A stretch of 26,518 bases of DNA from Lachnospiraceae bacterium (GCA_017430765.1 JAFRMI010000010.1:1-26518); one strand, 5' to 3'. Positions 1 through 7,340 are shown, counted from the first letter of the stretch. Notes: generated by a model from the sequence alone, not told the origin. Translations and numbers: made by a program.

Positions 1-6
1 GAAAAA

Positions 7-34
7 GAGGACCACCGGCCAGCCGGTGGTCCTC
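7..34 (-). terminator. Rho-independent terminator of hisB
   Basis: A perfect 13-bp inverted repeat (arms 7-19 and 22-34, GC-rich) is followed on the minus strand by five T residues (complement of 2-6). It lies 13 bases past the hisB stop codon and is a textbook intrinsic terminator in that direction. Confidence 0.93.
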
Positions 35-47
35 ATCGTAAGCTATA

Positions 48-638
48 TTACAGTGCCCCTTTTGTCGACCATACGTCCTCAATCCTTGGGTCAAAGGAAG
101 TCGCCATATCCAGTGCTTTTGCAAAGGCCTTGAACCCGCCCTCGATCAGGTGATGGTTGTTCCAGCCATCGAAGTGCTTAAAGTGCAGATTCATTGCAGC
201 GGAGTAGGACACCGCGTAGAAAAAGTCGTGAACCATCTCCGTCGGCATGCCTCCCACCATCGGCGCCGTGAATTTCGCGTCGTAGGAAAAATACGGCCGT
301 CCTGACAGATCTACCGCGCACAGAACCAGAACGTCATCCATCGGAAGTATGGCGCTTCCGTAGCGGCGTATTCCCTTTTTGTCGCCGGCCGCTTCTTTGA
401 TCGCGGTGCCGAGAACAATACCGACATCCTCGATCGTGTGGTGCGCGTCGACATGCAGGTCCCCCACCGCCTTCAGCGTGAGATCAAACAGACCGTGGCG
501 CGTAAAACCATCCAGCATATGGTCAAAGAATCCGATGCCGGTATCAATGGAGCTCTTTCCGGTGCCGTCGAGATTCAGGGTCAGTTCGATATCCGTTTCT
601 TTGGTCCTGCGTTTCACCGTTGCAATTCTGGGATCCAT
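48..638 (-). CDS. hisB: Imidazoleglycerol-phosphate dehydratase
   Basis: This enzyme dehydrates imidazole glycerol phosphate to imidazole acetol phosphate in cytosolic histidine biosynthesis. The 196-residue product has the family length for the monofunctional enzyme, with no fused histidinol-phosphatase domain. Both metal-binding signatures are present: HHTIED at about residues 66-71 and HHLIEGG at about 162-168. The conserved FFDHML segment lies near 37-42. The start is supported by a GGAGGAAGG ribosome binding site just upstream. The gene ends at a perfect terminator, and the preceding gene is a PNPOx-like protein rather than another his gene, so it appears to be outside any his operon visible here. 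The family call is essentially certain. Confidence 0.97.
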   Translation of the reverse strand: MDPRIATVKRRTKETDIELTLNLDGTGKSSIDTGIGFFDHMLDGFTRHGLFDLTLKAVGDLHVDAHHTIEDVGIVLGTAIKEAAGDKKGIRRYGSAILPMDDVLVLCAVDLSGRPYFSYDAKFTAPMVGGMPTEMVHDFFYAVSYSAAMNLHFKHFDGWNNHHLIEGGFKAFAKALDMATSFDPRIEDVWSTKGAL

Positions 639-687
639 ACTACCTTCCTCCGTTCATGATCTGAGTCGGGATTGAGACCGAATGGAA

Positions 688-713
688 GGCAGAAACACAC
701 GGGTGTTCCTGCC
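688..713. repeat. Short hairpin between the PNPOx-like gene and hisB
   Basis: GGCAG (688-692) and AACAC (694-698) pair with GTGTT (703-707) and CTGCC (709-713) around a 4-nt loop, with one A/C mismatch. It sits in the 113-bp gap upstream of hisB. No T-run follows on either strand, so it is a hairpin of unknown role rather than a clear terminator. No convincing hisB promoter was seen in this gap. Confidence 0.45.
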
Positions 714-751
714 GGAACGTTCTCAGTTCGACCTGTTTTCCGCGGATTCAA

Positions 752-1153
752 TCAGAATGTGACTGTCTCCGGAGCTGCCGTGAAGGAGCTGAATGTCGCT
801 GTCGCGTCCTTCAGATACAGAACCTGTGTGTTGGAATCATTTGCATCGTACATAGCCTTGAGGGATGGATAATTCTCCAGCATATCCACTTTGGGTTCTA
901 TGCGGTCATCATTGACCAAAGTTGCGGCGACGCGAAGCCACTCACCGTTTTTGAATGCGCACAGTTCCGCTTTGGGGTTCACCGCGAGCTGTTTGGAGAC
1001 GTCTTTTACCTTGCCTGTCTGAATGTACAGCTTTCCCTCGAATAGATTGATGGTGCCGAACGGGCGGACTCTCGGCTGGTCACCGTCCACCGTCGCGAGA
1101 TAATAGGTCTCCGCTTCTTTCATAAATGTGCAGACTCTTTCAATTGCAGTCAT
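752..1153 (-). CDS. Pyridoxamine 5'-phosphate oxidase family (FMN-binding split-barrel) protein
   Basis: A small split-barrel protein of 133 residues. Proteins of this clostridial family bind FMN or related cofactors, and the substrate is usually unknown. The N-terminal YYLATVDGDQPRVRPFGTI segment is typical of PNPOx-like domains, with the short Arg-Pro-Phe-Gly turn that contacts flavin phosphate in relatives. The start at 1153 is chosen because GGAGATACATC lies directly upstream; a longer open frame to 1231 lacks a ribosome binding site. The gene is divergent from nth and lies upstream of hisB. A true PdxH function is unlikely, because the protein is much shorter than PdxH. Confidence 0.85.
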   Translation of the reverse strand: MTAIERVCTFMKEAETYYLATVDGDQPRVRPFGTINLFEGKLYIQTGKVKDVSKQLAVNPKAELCAFKNGEWLRVAATLVNDDRIEPKVDMLENYPSLKAMYDANDSNTQVLYLKDATATFSSFTAAPETVTF

Positions 1154-1214
1154 GATGTATCTCCTTTCAAAAACATTGTTGTATCCTGTATGATTCAGAA
1201 TAGCTTTTCTTAAT

Positions 1215-1220
1215 AGTATA
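1215..1220 (-). promoter_or_regulatory. Possible -10 element for the PNPOx-like gene
   Basis: The minus strand reads TATACT here, about 60 bases before the start codon. The only -35 at normal spacing is a T-rich stretch that matches the consensus poorly, so the call is tentative. Confidence 0.35.
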
Positions 1221-1278
1221 GCGGATTTCAATCCCTGAAAAAAGAGCAGGTTTAGAAAAATGGCCGGGCGGTTCCTGC

Positions 1279-1306
1279 TTCACAGAAAAAATCCCCGTGG
1301 TATAAT
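1279..1306 (+). promoter_or_regulatory. Promoter of nth
   Basis: TTCACA (1279-1284) and a perfect TATAAT (1301-1306) are separated by 16 bases. The -10 is preceded by TGG, giving an extended -10. The predicted transcript starts near 1313, leaving a leader of about 65 bases before nth. Confidence 0.75.
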
Positions 1307-1379
1307 GGGTAAAGCGGTCCGGTTCCGGAAATGATAAGGATTGATGTATATTATTACCTGCCGCAGGAGAGGAATGAAC

Positions 1380-2024
1380 ATGACGAAAAAGCAGCTGGCG
1401 AAGGAAGTGATCGCGCGCTTGAAAGAGGCGTATCCGCTTGCAGAATGTACACTGAATTATGAAGACGCGTGGCAGCTTCTCGTGAGCGTCCGGCTGGCAG
1501 CGCAGTGCACGGATGCGCGTGTGGATATCGTAACGCCTCAGCTTTACGCAAAGTTTCCGACTGTGAAGGCCCTGGCGGAGGCGGATGTAAAGGAAATTGA
1601 GGAGATCGTAAAACCCTGCGGCCTCGGCCCAAGCAAAGCACGCGATATCTCCAAATGCATGAAGATACTGGACGAAAAGTATGAAGGAAAAGTGCCTGAT
1701 ACCATGGAGGAACTGCTGTCTCTTCCCGGCGTCGGGAGAAAGAGCGCCAATCTGATTCTGGGAGACGTATTCGGAAAACCCGCGATTGTGACAGACACGC
1801 ACTGCATCCGCCTGTCCAACCTGATCGGGCTCGTAGACGGGATAAAGGAGCCGGCGAAAGTGGAGAGGGAGCTGCGGAAAATCGTCCCTCCGGAAGAGGG
1901 GAATGACCTCTGCCACCGGTTCGTTCATCACGGCCGTGCAGTCTGCATCGCGCGCCGCCCGCAATGCGATGCATGCTGCCTCAGGGATATCTGTAAATTC
2001 GGAAAAACAACACGCACGGAATGA
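1380..2024 (+). CDS. nth: Endonuclease III (DNA glycosylase/AP lyase)
   Basis: This base-excision-repair enzyme removes oxidised pyrimidines and cleaves the abasic site. The 214-residue product has the helix-hairpin-helix LPGVGRKSAN at about 116-125 with the catalytic Lys121, and the catalytic Asp139 in VTDTH. A C-terminal [4Fe-4S] cluster is indicated by Cys189, 196, 199 and 205, spaced C-x6-C-x2-C-x5-C. The AAQCTD motif near 40-45 matches the substrate pocket of E. coli Nth. The start at 1380 is preferred because AGGAGAGG ends 7 bases upstream; in-frame starts at 1341, 1344 and 1374 lack a correctly spaced site. It is the first gene of a likely run with the patatin-like and MoaE-like genes. 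Confidence 0.96.
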   Translation: MTKKQLAKEVIARLKEAYPLAECTLNYEDAWQLLVSVRLAAQCTDARVDIVTPQLYAKFPTVKALAEADVKEIEEIVKPCGLGPSKARDISKCMKILDEKYEGKVPDTMEELLSLPGVGRKSANLILGDVFGKPAIVTDTHCIRLSNLIGLVDGIKEPAKVERELRKIVPPEEGNDLCHRFVHHGRAVCIARRPQCDACCLRDICKFGKTTRTE

Positions 2025-2107
2025 CGTTTTCAAAAACGGCAGGCGTTCCGCAAAACATTTGGATACAGCACTGTGGAAATTCCATTAAGAAAGCAAAGAG
2101 AGAAAAG

Positions 2108-2968
2108 ATGAAATACGGACTTGTATTGGAAGGCGGCGCGATGCGGGGCATGTTTACCGCCGGCGTTCTGGATGTGTTCCTTACGCAGGGAATTGAGCTT
2201 GACGGTGTGGTCGGCGTTTCCGCCGGCGCGACATTCGGCTGCAACTATAAGTCGCGGCAGACCGGGCGGGCAATCCGCTACAATAAGGAATATGCCAGGG
2301 ACTGGAGATACTGCAGCGTTCGTTCCCTGATTCTCACAGGAGATCTTTACGGGGCGGATTTCTGCTACAGGGAGCTGCCGATGGAACTGGATCCGTTTGA
2401 CGCGGATGCATTTTCAAAGAATCCCATTCCGTTCTATGTCGTTGTGACGGATATGGAGACGGGAAAACCGGTCTATTACAGGTGCAGCACAGGGCTTGAT
2501 GAAGATCTGCTGTGGATCCGCGGCTCCGCGTCCATGCCCCTTGTATCAAAGCCGGTCTCTGCAGGAGGGAGGCTTCTTCTGGACGGGGGTATTACGGACT
2601 CCATCCCGCTGCATTTTATGCAGGGGAGAGGCTTCGAACGGAATATCGTGATTCTGACACAGCCGGAAGGATATACCAAGAAGCAGAGCCGGGCCGGTGT
2701 GCTTACGGCGAAAACGCTCGGAAAATACCCCGCTGCAAAACACGCGCTGCTCCGCCGGCCGCATAATTACAATGCGCAGCTGCGATATGTGCAAAAATGT
2801 GAGGAAGAAGGAAGCGTTCTTGTGATCCGTCCCCCGGAAAAGCTGCCCATAAACCGCATCTGTCATGACCCGGACGTCCTTCAGGAGACTTATGAGATTG
2901 GCAGGGAGGAGGCGGAACGCAATCTTTCCCGTGTGCGGGCTTTTATAGATAGAGAAACAGATAGTTGA
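2108..2968 (+). CDS. Patatin-like phospholipase family protein
   Basis: A predicted serine hydrolase (286 residues) of the bacterial patatin family, probably cytosolic or membrane-peripheral, acting on acyl esters or phospholipids. No signal peptide is visible. The oxyanion-hole motif GGAMRG lies at residues 9-14, the nucleophile elbow GVSAG at 36-40 (Ser38), and the partner Asp159 in DGG at 159-161, so the Ser-Asp dyad is intact. The start at 2108 begins the family-typical KYGLVLEGG strand; upstream open frame overlaps the nth stop and is unlikely to be translated. A purine-rich AAAGAGAGAAAAG precedes it. The gene follows nth by 83 bases. The physiological substrate cannot be inferred. Confidence 0.92.
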   Translation: MKYGLVLEGGAMRGMFTAGVLDVFLTQGIELDGVVGVSAGATFGCNYKSRQTGRAIRYNKEYARDWRYCSVRSLILTGDLYGADFCYRELPMELDPFDADAFSKNPIPFYVVVTDMETGKPVYYRCSTGLDEDLLWIRGSASMPLVSKPVSAGGRLLLDGGITDSIPLHFMQGRGFERNIVILTQPEGYTKKQSRAGVLTAKTLGKYPAAKHALLRRPHNYNAQLRYVQKCEEEGSVLVIRPPEKLPINRICHDPDVLQETYEIGREEAERNLSRVRAFIDRETDS

Positions 2969-2983
2969 AAGGAAATGAAAGAT

Positions 2984-3379
2984 ATGTCCGGAAAAGAAAT
3001 GCCGTCAGTCGACACCTGGCTTGCGGAGGCGAAAGCCGATCCGAATGCCTCTAAAGTCGGTATGTATCTCACACACAATGGGGTCGTCCGTGAAACCGCA
3101 AAAGCGGCGGTTCGTTTTGGGGAAACAGATACGAAGCCTGTGACGGGGCTGTATTTTTCGTATGATGCAAAGAAAGCGGAAGATGCGCAAAGAGAAGCAC
3201 TCGCTATGGAGGGGATCTATTACGTGCGCGTGTGGCTGAACGAGGGGGATCTTCTGCCGGGCGACAGCATCATGCTGGTTCTTGTCGGGGGAGATATTCG
3301 CCCCCATACGGTAGATGCCCTGCAGTTCCTCGTCGGAAAGCTGAAGAATGAGTGCGTAGTCGAGAGAGAGAAATACTGA
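2984..3379 (+). CDS. MoaE-like protein (molybdopterin synthase large-subunit family, divergent)
   Basis: The 131-residue product resembles the MoaE fold along its length. It has an N-terminal GVVR strand, a central SYDAKKAEDAQREAL helix, a strand leading into GDLLPGDSIMLVLVGG that corresponds to the family's G-x-L-x-x-G-(E/D) segment, and a C-terminal LKNECVVERE end. In authentic MoaE, the C-terminal part carries two active-site lysines. Here the first is plausibly kept (GKLK) but the second position reads Glu or Val, and the family's His-Arg pair is Ile-Arg, so molybdopterin synthase activity is doubtful. The start at 2984 is preferred because AAAGGA lies 10 bases upstream; ATG 2975 would be only 1 base away. 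No other molybdenum-cofactor gene is in the window. Confidence 0.68.
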   Translation: MSGKEMPSVDTWLAEAKADPNASKVGMYLTHNGVVRETAKAAVRFGETDTKPVTGLYFSYDAKKAEDAQREALAMEGIYYVRVWLNEGDLLPGDSIMLVLVGGDIRPHTVDALQFLVGKLKNECVVEREKY

Positions 3380-3393
3380 GGCAGCGCTGATTT

Positions 3394-3461
3394 AATCATC
3401 GCTTGCCTATTCGCAGCCGGCGGGTCACATTTTATTATCTTTATGCGGTGATTCTTTTTTT
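3394..3461 (+). terminator. Likely terminator of the nth-patatin-MoaE-like run
   Basis: AATCATCGC (3394-3402) pairs with GCGGTGATT (3445-3453), 9 bp with one G-U pair, and a run of seven T residues (3455-3461) follows. The 42-base loop is longer than usual, so confidence is moderate. Confidence 0.5.
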
Positions 3462-3469
3462 AAAACGTG

Positions 3470-3492
3470 GGGAGGCCGGGAAGCTGCCTCCC
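3470..3492. repeat. GC-rich hairpin just upstream of the bioY promoter
   Basis: GGGAGGC (3470-3476) pairs with GCCTCCC (3486-3492) around a 9-nt loop. No T-run follows and the bioY -35 starts 5 bases later. It may insulate the promoter or be incidental. Confidence 0.4.
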
Positions 3493-3496
3493 TTCG

Positions 3497-3525
3497 TTGA
3501 CTTTTCGTATGGTTGGAACTATAGT
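3497..3525 (+). promoter_or_regulatory. Promoter of bioY
   Basis: TTGACT (3497-3502) and TATAGT (3520-3525) with ideal 17-base spacing. The -10 is embedded in a 10-bp palindrome, AACTATAGTT, which could be part of a repressor site. It does not match the BirA operator arrangement that I know. Confidence 0.78.
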
Positions 3526-3567
3526 TTAAGAAAGTAAAATTACGATGATGTTTGAGAAGGGAAAGTT

Positions 3568-4146
3568 ATGAAGAACTCAAGATTAACAACAGCAGACTTG
3601 ACCTATATCGGAATGTTCACGGCGATTATAGCGGTGCTGGCGCAGATCAGCATCCCGATGCCTGCGGGAGTGCCGATGACGCTTCAGACATTTGCCGTGC
3701 CGCTTGCCGGCGTGGTGCTTGGGAAAAAGCGGGGATTTCTCGCTTCTTTGGTCTATGTACTTCTTGGGGCTGTCGGCGTGCCCGTCTTCGCGGGGTTTAC
3801 CGGCGGACTGGGAATAGTGCTTGGCATCACGGGAGGCTTCATAGTCTCGTTCCCCATCATGGCCTATCTGGCAGGACTTGGAATGGAAAAATCCGATGAA
3901 TCTTCGCGGGTGAAGCTTCCGCTTTGGGCGGGACTCATCGCGGGCGCGCTTCTTAACTACGCAATCGGGACGGTGTGGTTTATGGCAGCGGCGGAAGCAT
4001 CTCTTACAACTGCGCTTATGGGGTGCGTGGTGCCGTTTATCCCGACTGCTGTCATCAAGGTGATCCTGACAGGACTTCTGGGGGTCGTTCTCCGTCAGTC
4101 ATTGCTGAAAGCGGGTATCCTGAAACCATCCGATCAGGCGGCGTAA
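3568..4146 (+). CDS. bioY: Biotin transporter BioY (ECF S-component)
   Basis: The substrate-binding S-component of an energy-coupling-factor transporter for biotin, located in the cytoplasmic membrane. The 192-residue product has about six hydrophobic helices. It carries the family's IPMPAGVPMTLQTFAVPLAG segment at residues 29-48, and the LGKKRG and VPVFAGFTGGLG segments that follow. No ECF ATPase or T-component is nearby, so it probably uses the shared ECF module encoded elsewhere. The start is preceded by AGAAGGGAAAG. It has its own promoter and is followed 4 bases later by a DUF1284 gene, suggesting co-transcription. No biotin biosynthesis gene is in the window. Confidence 0.95.
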   Translation: MKNSRLTTADLTYIGMFTAIIAVLAQISIPMPAGVPMTLQTFAVPLAGVVLGKKRGFLASLVYVLLGAVGVPVFAGFTGGLGIVLGITGGFIVSFPIMAYLAGLGMEKSDESSRVKLPLWAGLIAGALLNYAIGTVWFMAAAEASLTTALMGCVVPFIPTAVIKVILTGLLGVVLRQSLLKAGILKPSDQAA

Positions 4147-4150
4147 GGAT

Positions 4151-4558
4151 ATGAGGATCCGGCCGCATCATCTCCTCTGTCTTCAGACATGGGCCAGCAG
4201 GGGATACAGCGAAGCGTTTACGGAGAACATGAACCGGATCGCCGCAAAGCTCCGGGAACACCCGGAAGAGCCGGTGACACTGGCAGCCGGAGCGGATGAT
4301 ATCTGTGCCGCCTGTCCGAATCTTCTTGCGGACGGGCGCTGCAGATCGGAAGAGAAGGTGCACAGTTATGATGCGGCAGTTCGCTTTTTGCTGGAAAATG
4401 CAGCAACGGATCAACCCGTAAACAGGAATGACCTGCCGCCGCGGCCCTACCGGGAACTGGACTTGCAGGTTCGTGCTTCCTTCGGTATATCACCGGTTCC
4501 GGGAATCTGCGGGGACTGCGAGTGGTACGATCTGTGCAGAGAAGTCGCAGGAAAGTAA
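4151..4558 (+). CDS. DUF1284 domain protein
   Basis: A 135-residue cytosolic protein of unknown function. The N-terminal RIRPHHLLCLQTW, the following GYSEAFTENM, and later DDICAACPN are the recognised signature of DUF1284. Two further cysteine pairs (CGDCEWYDLC near the C-terminus) suggest a metal or Fe-S site, as expected for this Cys/His-rich family; this is inference. The start lies 4 bases past the bioY stop with AAGG overlapping the junction, so translation is probably coupled to bioY. It converges on the ttcA-like gene with only 4 bases between stop codons and no terminator. Confidence 0.87.
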   Translation: MRIRPHHLLCLQTWASRGYSEAFTENMNRIAAKLREHPEEPVTLAAGADDICAACPNLLADGRCRSEEKVHSYDAAVRFLLENAATDQPVNRNDLPPRPYRELDLQVRASFGISPVPGICGDCEWYDLCREVAGK

Positions 4559-4562
4559 GAGC

Positions 4563-5402
4563 TTAATAGTTCTCCAGAAAACTGTGACGGACGCCGCCGG
4601 TTTTCCAGCCCGGCATCGTGTCGAGGCAGACGGAGTGAATGCTGTTGAAAATGCTCTGGTCCAGATCCGGCGTCTCCTTCTTCAGCCGGCGGATGAGTTC
4701 CTTGATCTCCCGGCGCTTGGAGGCGCCGATGCCGTCTTCACTGTTTTCGATGTTTTCTGTGAAGCGGCACGCGCAGCGGATGAAGTGCAGATCGTTGTAA
4801 TTGCACCACCGGATGATATCTTTTTCATGGATTTTATAGAGAGGGCGGATGAGTTCCATTCCCTCAAAATTGTCGCTTCGCAGCTTCGGGAGCATAGCGC
4901 GGAGCTGCGAGCTGTAGAACATGCTCATGACAGTCGTCTCGATCACATCGTCAAAATGATGGCCCAGCGCAATCTTGTTGCACCCCAGCTCCTTCGCGTG
5001 GCTGTAGAGGAAGCCGCGCCGCATCTTCGCGCACAGGTAGCAGGGGCTGCCCCATTCCTGGCTGTAAGCGACGCTGAATATGTTGGAGGGGAGAACTGTG
5101 AGGGGGATTTCGAGAATGGATGCATTTTCAAGAATCCGCGCGCGGTTTTCCTCATTGTATCCGGGATCCATCACAAGGAAGACGTTCTCAAATGCCACCT
5201 TGCCGTGCCGCGCGACTTCCTGCATGAGCTTGGCCATGAGCATGGAATCCTTGCCGCCGGAGATGCAGACGGCGACGCGGTCGCCTTCGGAAAGCAGTTC
5301 ATAGCGGCTGACGGCGTCGATAAACGGCTGCCACAGCGAATCGCGGTAGGTCTTGATGATGCTTCGTTCGATCCTCTGGATGCGTGTCAGTTCTTTCGGC
5401 AT
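4563..5402 (-). CDS. TtcA-family tRNA 2-thiocytidine biosynthesis protein (PP-loop ATPase)
   Basis: Predicted to adenylate and thiolate a tRNA base using an Fe-S cluster, as TtcA does at cytidine 32. The 279-residue product has the PP-loop SGGKDS at 48-53, the second motif GHHFDDVIETT at about 147-157, CxxC at 121-124 and a Cys-Ala-Cys pair further on, matching the three-cysteine cluster arrangement of TtcA. Length and motif order fit the short clostridial members of the family. Whether the target is cytidine 32 is not shown by the sequence, so no gene symbol is given. The start at 5402 has AAGGGAC upstream. The Sel1-repeat gene lies 87 bases upstream in the same direction. Confidence 0.9.
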   Translation of the reverse strand: MPKELTRIQRIERSIIKTYRDSLWQPFIDAVSRYELLSEGDRVAVCISGGKDSMLMAKLMQEVARHGKVAFENVFLVMDPGYNEENRARILENASILEIPLTVLPSNIFSVAYSQEWGSPCYLCAKMRRGFLYSHAKELGCNKIALGHHFDDVIETTVMSMFYSSQLRAMLPKLRSDNFEGMELIRPLYKIHEKDIIRWCNYNDLHFIRCACRFTENIENSEDGIGASKRREIKELIRRLKKETPDLDQSIFNSIHSVCLDTMPGWKTGGVRHSFLENY

Positions 5403-5489
5403 GGTATGTCCCTTCTTCGCACAGGGCAGAAACAGCTGTGAAAGCGGCCCCGGGGATATGAAGATAAACTGCGGGCGGCGGGAGAGGGA

Positions 5490-5816
5490 TCAGAGACTGT
5501 CCGGGAATTCTCCCAGGAGGGCAGCGGCTTTCGCATTTCCGCGTTTGGCGGCATAGCGCGCCCACTTAAGGCCTTTCTGCGCGTTCGGCGCTTCTCCGAA
5601 TGCGCCCTTGAAATACCCTTCCGCCAGTTCCGCAGCGGCTTCGATGCTTCCCCTTGCGGCGGCGTCGATGAGAGCAAACTGACGCTCCTTCGCCGGTGAG
5701 AACGCAGGCTCTTCCTGCGAGATGGTTTCGCTTTGGATGACTTCGGCCGTAAAGCCCTGTCCGTCCGCAAAACCCAGAGTTTCAGACTGCCCTTTTATAC
5801 GAATGATTTCTGCCAT
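5490..5816 (-). CDS. Small Sel1-repeat protein
   Basis: A 108-residue soluble protein. The C-terminal half, with AARGSIEAAAELAEGYFKG followed by a KGLKWARYAAKRGNAKAA segment, matches about one and a half Sel1-like (TPR-related) repeats, which usually mediate protein-protein contacts. The N-terminal 45 residues are hydrophilic and unrecognised. The start is set at 5816 because GAGGTG lies 6 bases upstream; a GTG 9 bases earlier overlaps that site. The partner is unknown. It lies upstream of the TtcA-like gene and diverges from the Cys-rich small-domain gene. Confidence 0.78.
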   Translation of the reverse strand: MAEIIRIKGQSETLGFADGQGFTAEVIQSETISQEEPAFSPAKERQFALIDAAARGSIEAAAELAEGYFKGAFGEAPNAQKGLKWARYAAKRGNAKAAALLGEFPDSL

Positions 5817-5845
5817 ATATGTCACCTCATTAAGAAATATAAAGC

Positions 5846-5867
5846 TGATCTGTTTCCTTACAGATCA
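5846..5867. promoter_or_regulatory. Perfect 8-bp inverted repeat in a divergent promoter region
   Basis: TGATCTGT (5846-5853) and ACAGATCA (5860-5867) form a perfect inverted repeat with a 6-base spacer between two divergent genes. The geometry suits a dimeric regulator. It could instead form a small RNA hairpin; on the plus strand, AAGG and five T residues follow. Confidence 0.45.
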
Positions 5868-5923
5868 AGGTTTTTGCTAAAACAGGTTCCCGCGGCCAAC
5901 ATACCTGATAAAAGGAGAAAGAT

Positions 5924-6205
5924 ATGGGAGCAGGAGAGGAACAGCTTAAGAACAGTTCCGCGTATTTTGCCAACAGGGAGTGCCGGTATTATCCGTGCCA
6001 TGCGGAAGCAAAAGACTGGGAGAACTTTAACTGCCTGTTTTGCTATTGTCCTCTCTATATGCTGCCGGACTGTCCCGGTACGCCTGTAAGGAGAAGACTT
6101 CCGTCCGGTAAGGAATACAAGGACTGCACCGGCTGCACCTTCCCGCATCGGCCGGAAAATTATGATGCGGTAAAAGAACATCTGAAAAAAGCGTTCTTTA
6201 CATGA
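5924..6205 (+). CDS. Cysteine-rich small-domain protein (PF04071-like)
   Basis: A 93-residue protein with eight cysteines (residues 20, 25, 37, 40, 42, 50, 68 and 71) in the arrangement of the Cys-rich small domain: a FANRECRYYPCH start, then NCLFCYCPLY, then DCTGC followed by PH. The function is unknown. In some clostridia and archaea the domain occurs near or fused to cobamide-related proteins, but nothing here shows that. The cysteines suggest zinc or Fe-S binding. The start is supported by AAAGGAG about 6 bases upstream. It converges on the EEP-family gene with a 3-base gap. Confidence 0.88.
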   Translation: MGAGEEQLKNSSAYFANRECRYYPCHAEAKDWENFNCLFCYCPLYMLPDCPGTPVRRRLPSGKEYKDCTGCTFPHRPENYDAVKEHLKKAFFT

Positions 6206-6208
6206 AGT

Positions 6209-7309
6209 TTAAGGCTGCAGCTCTCTGGCTTCCAGAATGAATTCCCCGATTACGGGATTGTGGTCCGATGCGCGGAATCCGAGATCCTTCGTCTTTACGG
6301 AATTGACAATGATATTGTCGGAGACAATAAACCCGTCGATCACATAATACTGGAAATCGCTCTTATCCCCCGGGAATGTATCGTACGGTTGGTCAAGCGA
6401 CCGGCAGGTCGGCGTGCTGCTGTCCATGAGAAACAGGAGAAAGTCCTCAAAAAGAGAGGTGTCGATCCGGCCGCATTTCCACGTTCCCTCTTTTTGCGGA
6501 TACATATCGGTTTTCACATTGCTGAAGGTCTGGTTGAAATCGCCCCCCACAATGATGTAATTGCCCTTGTGCGCCTCCGATTCCAGATAGCCTTTCAGCA
6601 TATTGGTCTGTGCGAGCTTCCCCTCGCCGCTGTCGTACGCCTCGAGGTGGAGATTGATGAGAACAAGCTCCTTCGAACTGCCCTCCACGGGAAGCCTCTC
6701 GACAGTCATGCAGCGCTTGAGATTGGCGGTGCGGACCGGCCATGAGAACGGCACCGGCAGCTGCATGCGGACTGCATCGCTGACGGACAGGCGCGAGAAT
6801 GTGAGGATTCCGGAGTCGACTTTACCGACGGGAGGAATAGGATAGGGGACAAAGGGAACCTTGAAATTTGCGGCAAATGCACCCGCATAATCCCCCTTCA
6901 GTTTCCCGCCGATCCACTTCGTTTCATCGATATGGTGGGAGCGCGCGGAATTGACATCCACCTCCTGCAGCAGAAGAAGATCGGGATCCTCCGCTGTGAT
7001 TTCTTCCGTGATGTCGGTCAGATTCTGCTCCACGCGGTCTTTGGAGGCCGTCATGACACTGCTTCCGCCGTCCATGAAGAAGTCCGCGTTATCCCCCAAA
7101 GCCCCGTATCCGATATTCCATGTCATGACGCGGACAGGCTCTCCGACGGAAAGCGTCCGCTCAGCTTCGCCGGAAACCGTCAGCGGCTCCACTTCGTCCG
7201 GGCGGTATTCTGCGACTGTCAGAAAGGCGGCCGCGAGAACCGCCGCTGCAGCTGCAGCAGCAAGGACGACGAGCGCGATTCTAAGCAGTATTCGGACAGG
7301 TTTGTTCAT
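6209..7309 (-). CDS. Endonuclease/exonuclease/phosphatase family protein with N-terminal membrane segment
   Basis: A predicted metal-dependent phosphoesterase of the DNase I-like EEP fold, 366 residues. An Ala/Leu-rich hydrophobic segment at about residues 8-32 should act as a signal anchor or uncleaved signal, placing the catalytic domain outside the membrane. EEP motifs occur in order: MTWNIGYG (62-69), QEVD (115-118, metal-binding Glu), NLHLE (219-223), GGDFNQ (255-260) and SDHNP (348-352, catalytic His), so the active site looks complete. Substrates in this fold include nucleic acids, inositol phosphates and sphingomyelin, and the sequence does not decide between them. GGAAC precedes the start. 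It lies 153 bases downstream of the NHLP cassette on the same strand. Confidence 0.88.
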   Translation of the reverse strand: MNKPVRILLRIALVVLAAAAAAAVLAAAFLTVAEYRPDEVEPLTVSGEAERTLSVGEPVRVMTWNIGYGALGDNADFFMDGGSSVMTASKDRVEQNLTDITEEITAEDPDLLLLQEVDVNSARSHHIDETKWIGGKLKGDYAGAFAANFKVPFVPYPIPPVGKVDSGILTFSRLSVSDAVRMQLPVPFSWPVRTANLKRCMTVERLPVEGSSKELVLINLHLEAYDSGEGKLAQTNMLKGYLESEAHKGNYIIVGGDFNQTFSNVKTDMYPQKEGTWKCGRIDTSLFEDFLLFLMDSSTPTCRSLDQPYDTFPGDKSDFQYYVIDGFIVSDNIIVNSVKTKDLGFRASDHNPVIGEFILEARELQP

Positions 7310-7340
7310 AGTTGTTCCTTTTTATGAATGTTGATGGGGA

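Noticed and set aside
4559..4562. Missing terminator between the convergent DUF1284 and TtcA-like genes
   Set aside because: Only 4 bases separate the stop codons. Termination would have to occur inside the opposing genes, and I see no clear hairpin to report.
4428..5441. Plus-strand open frame opposite the TtcA-like gene
   Set aside because: It overlaps the DUF1284 gene and the whole TtcA-like gene, without start signals or a domain.
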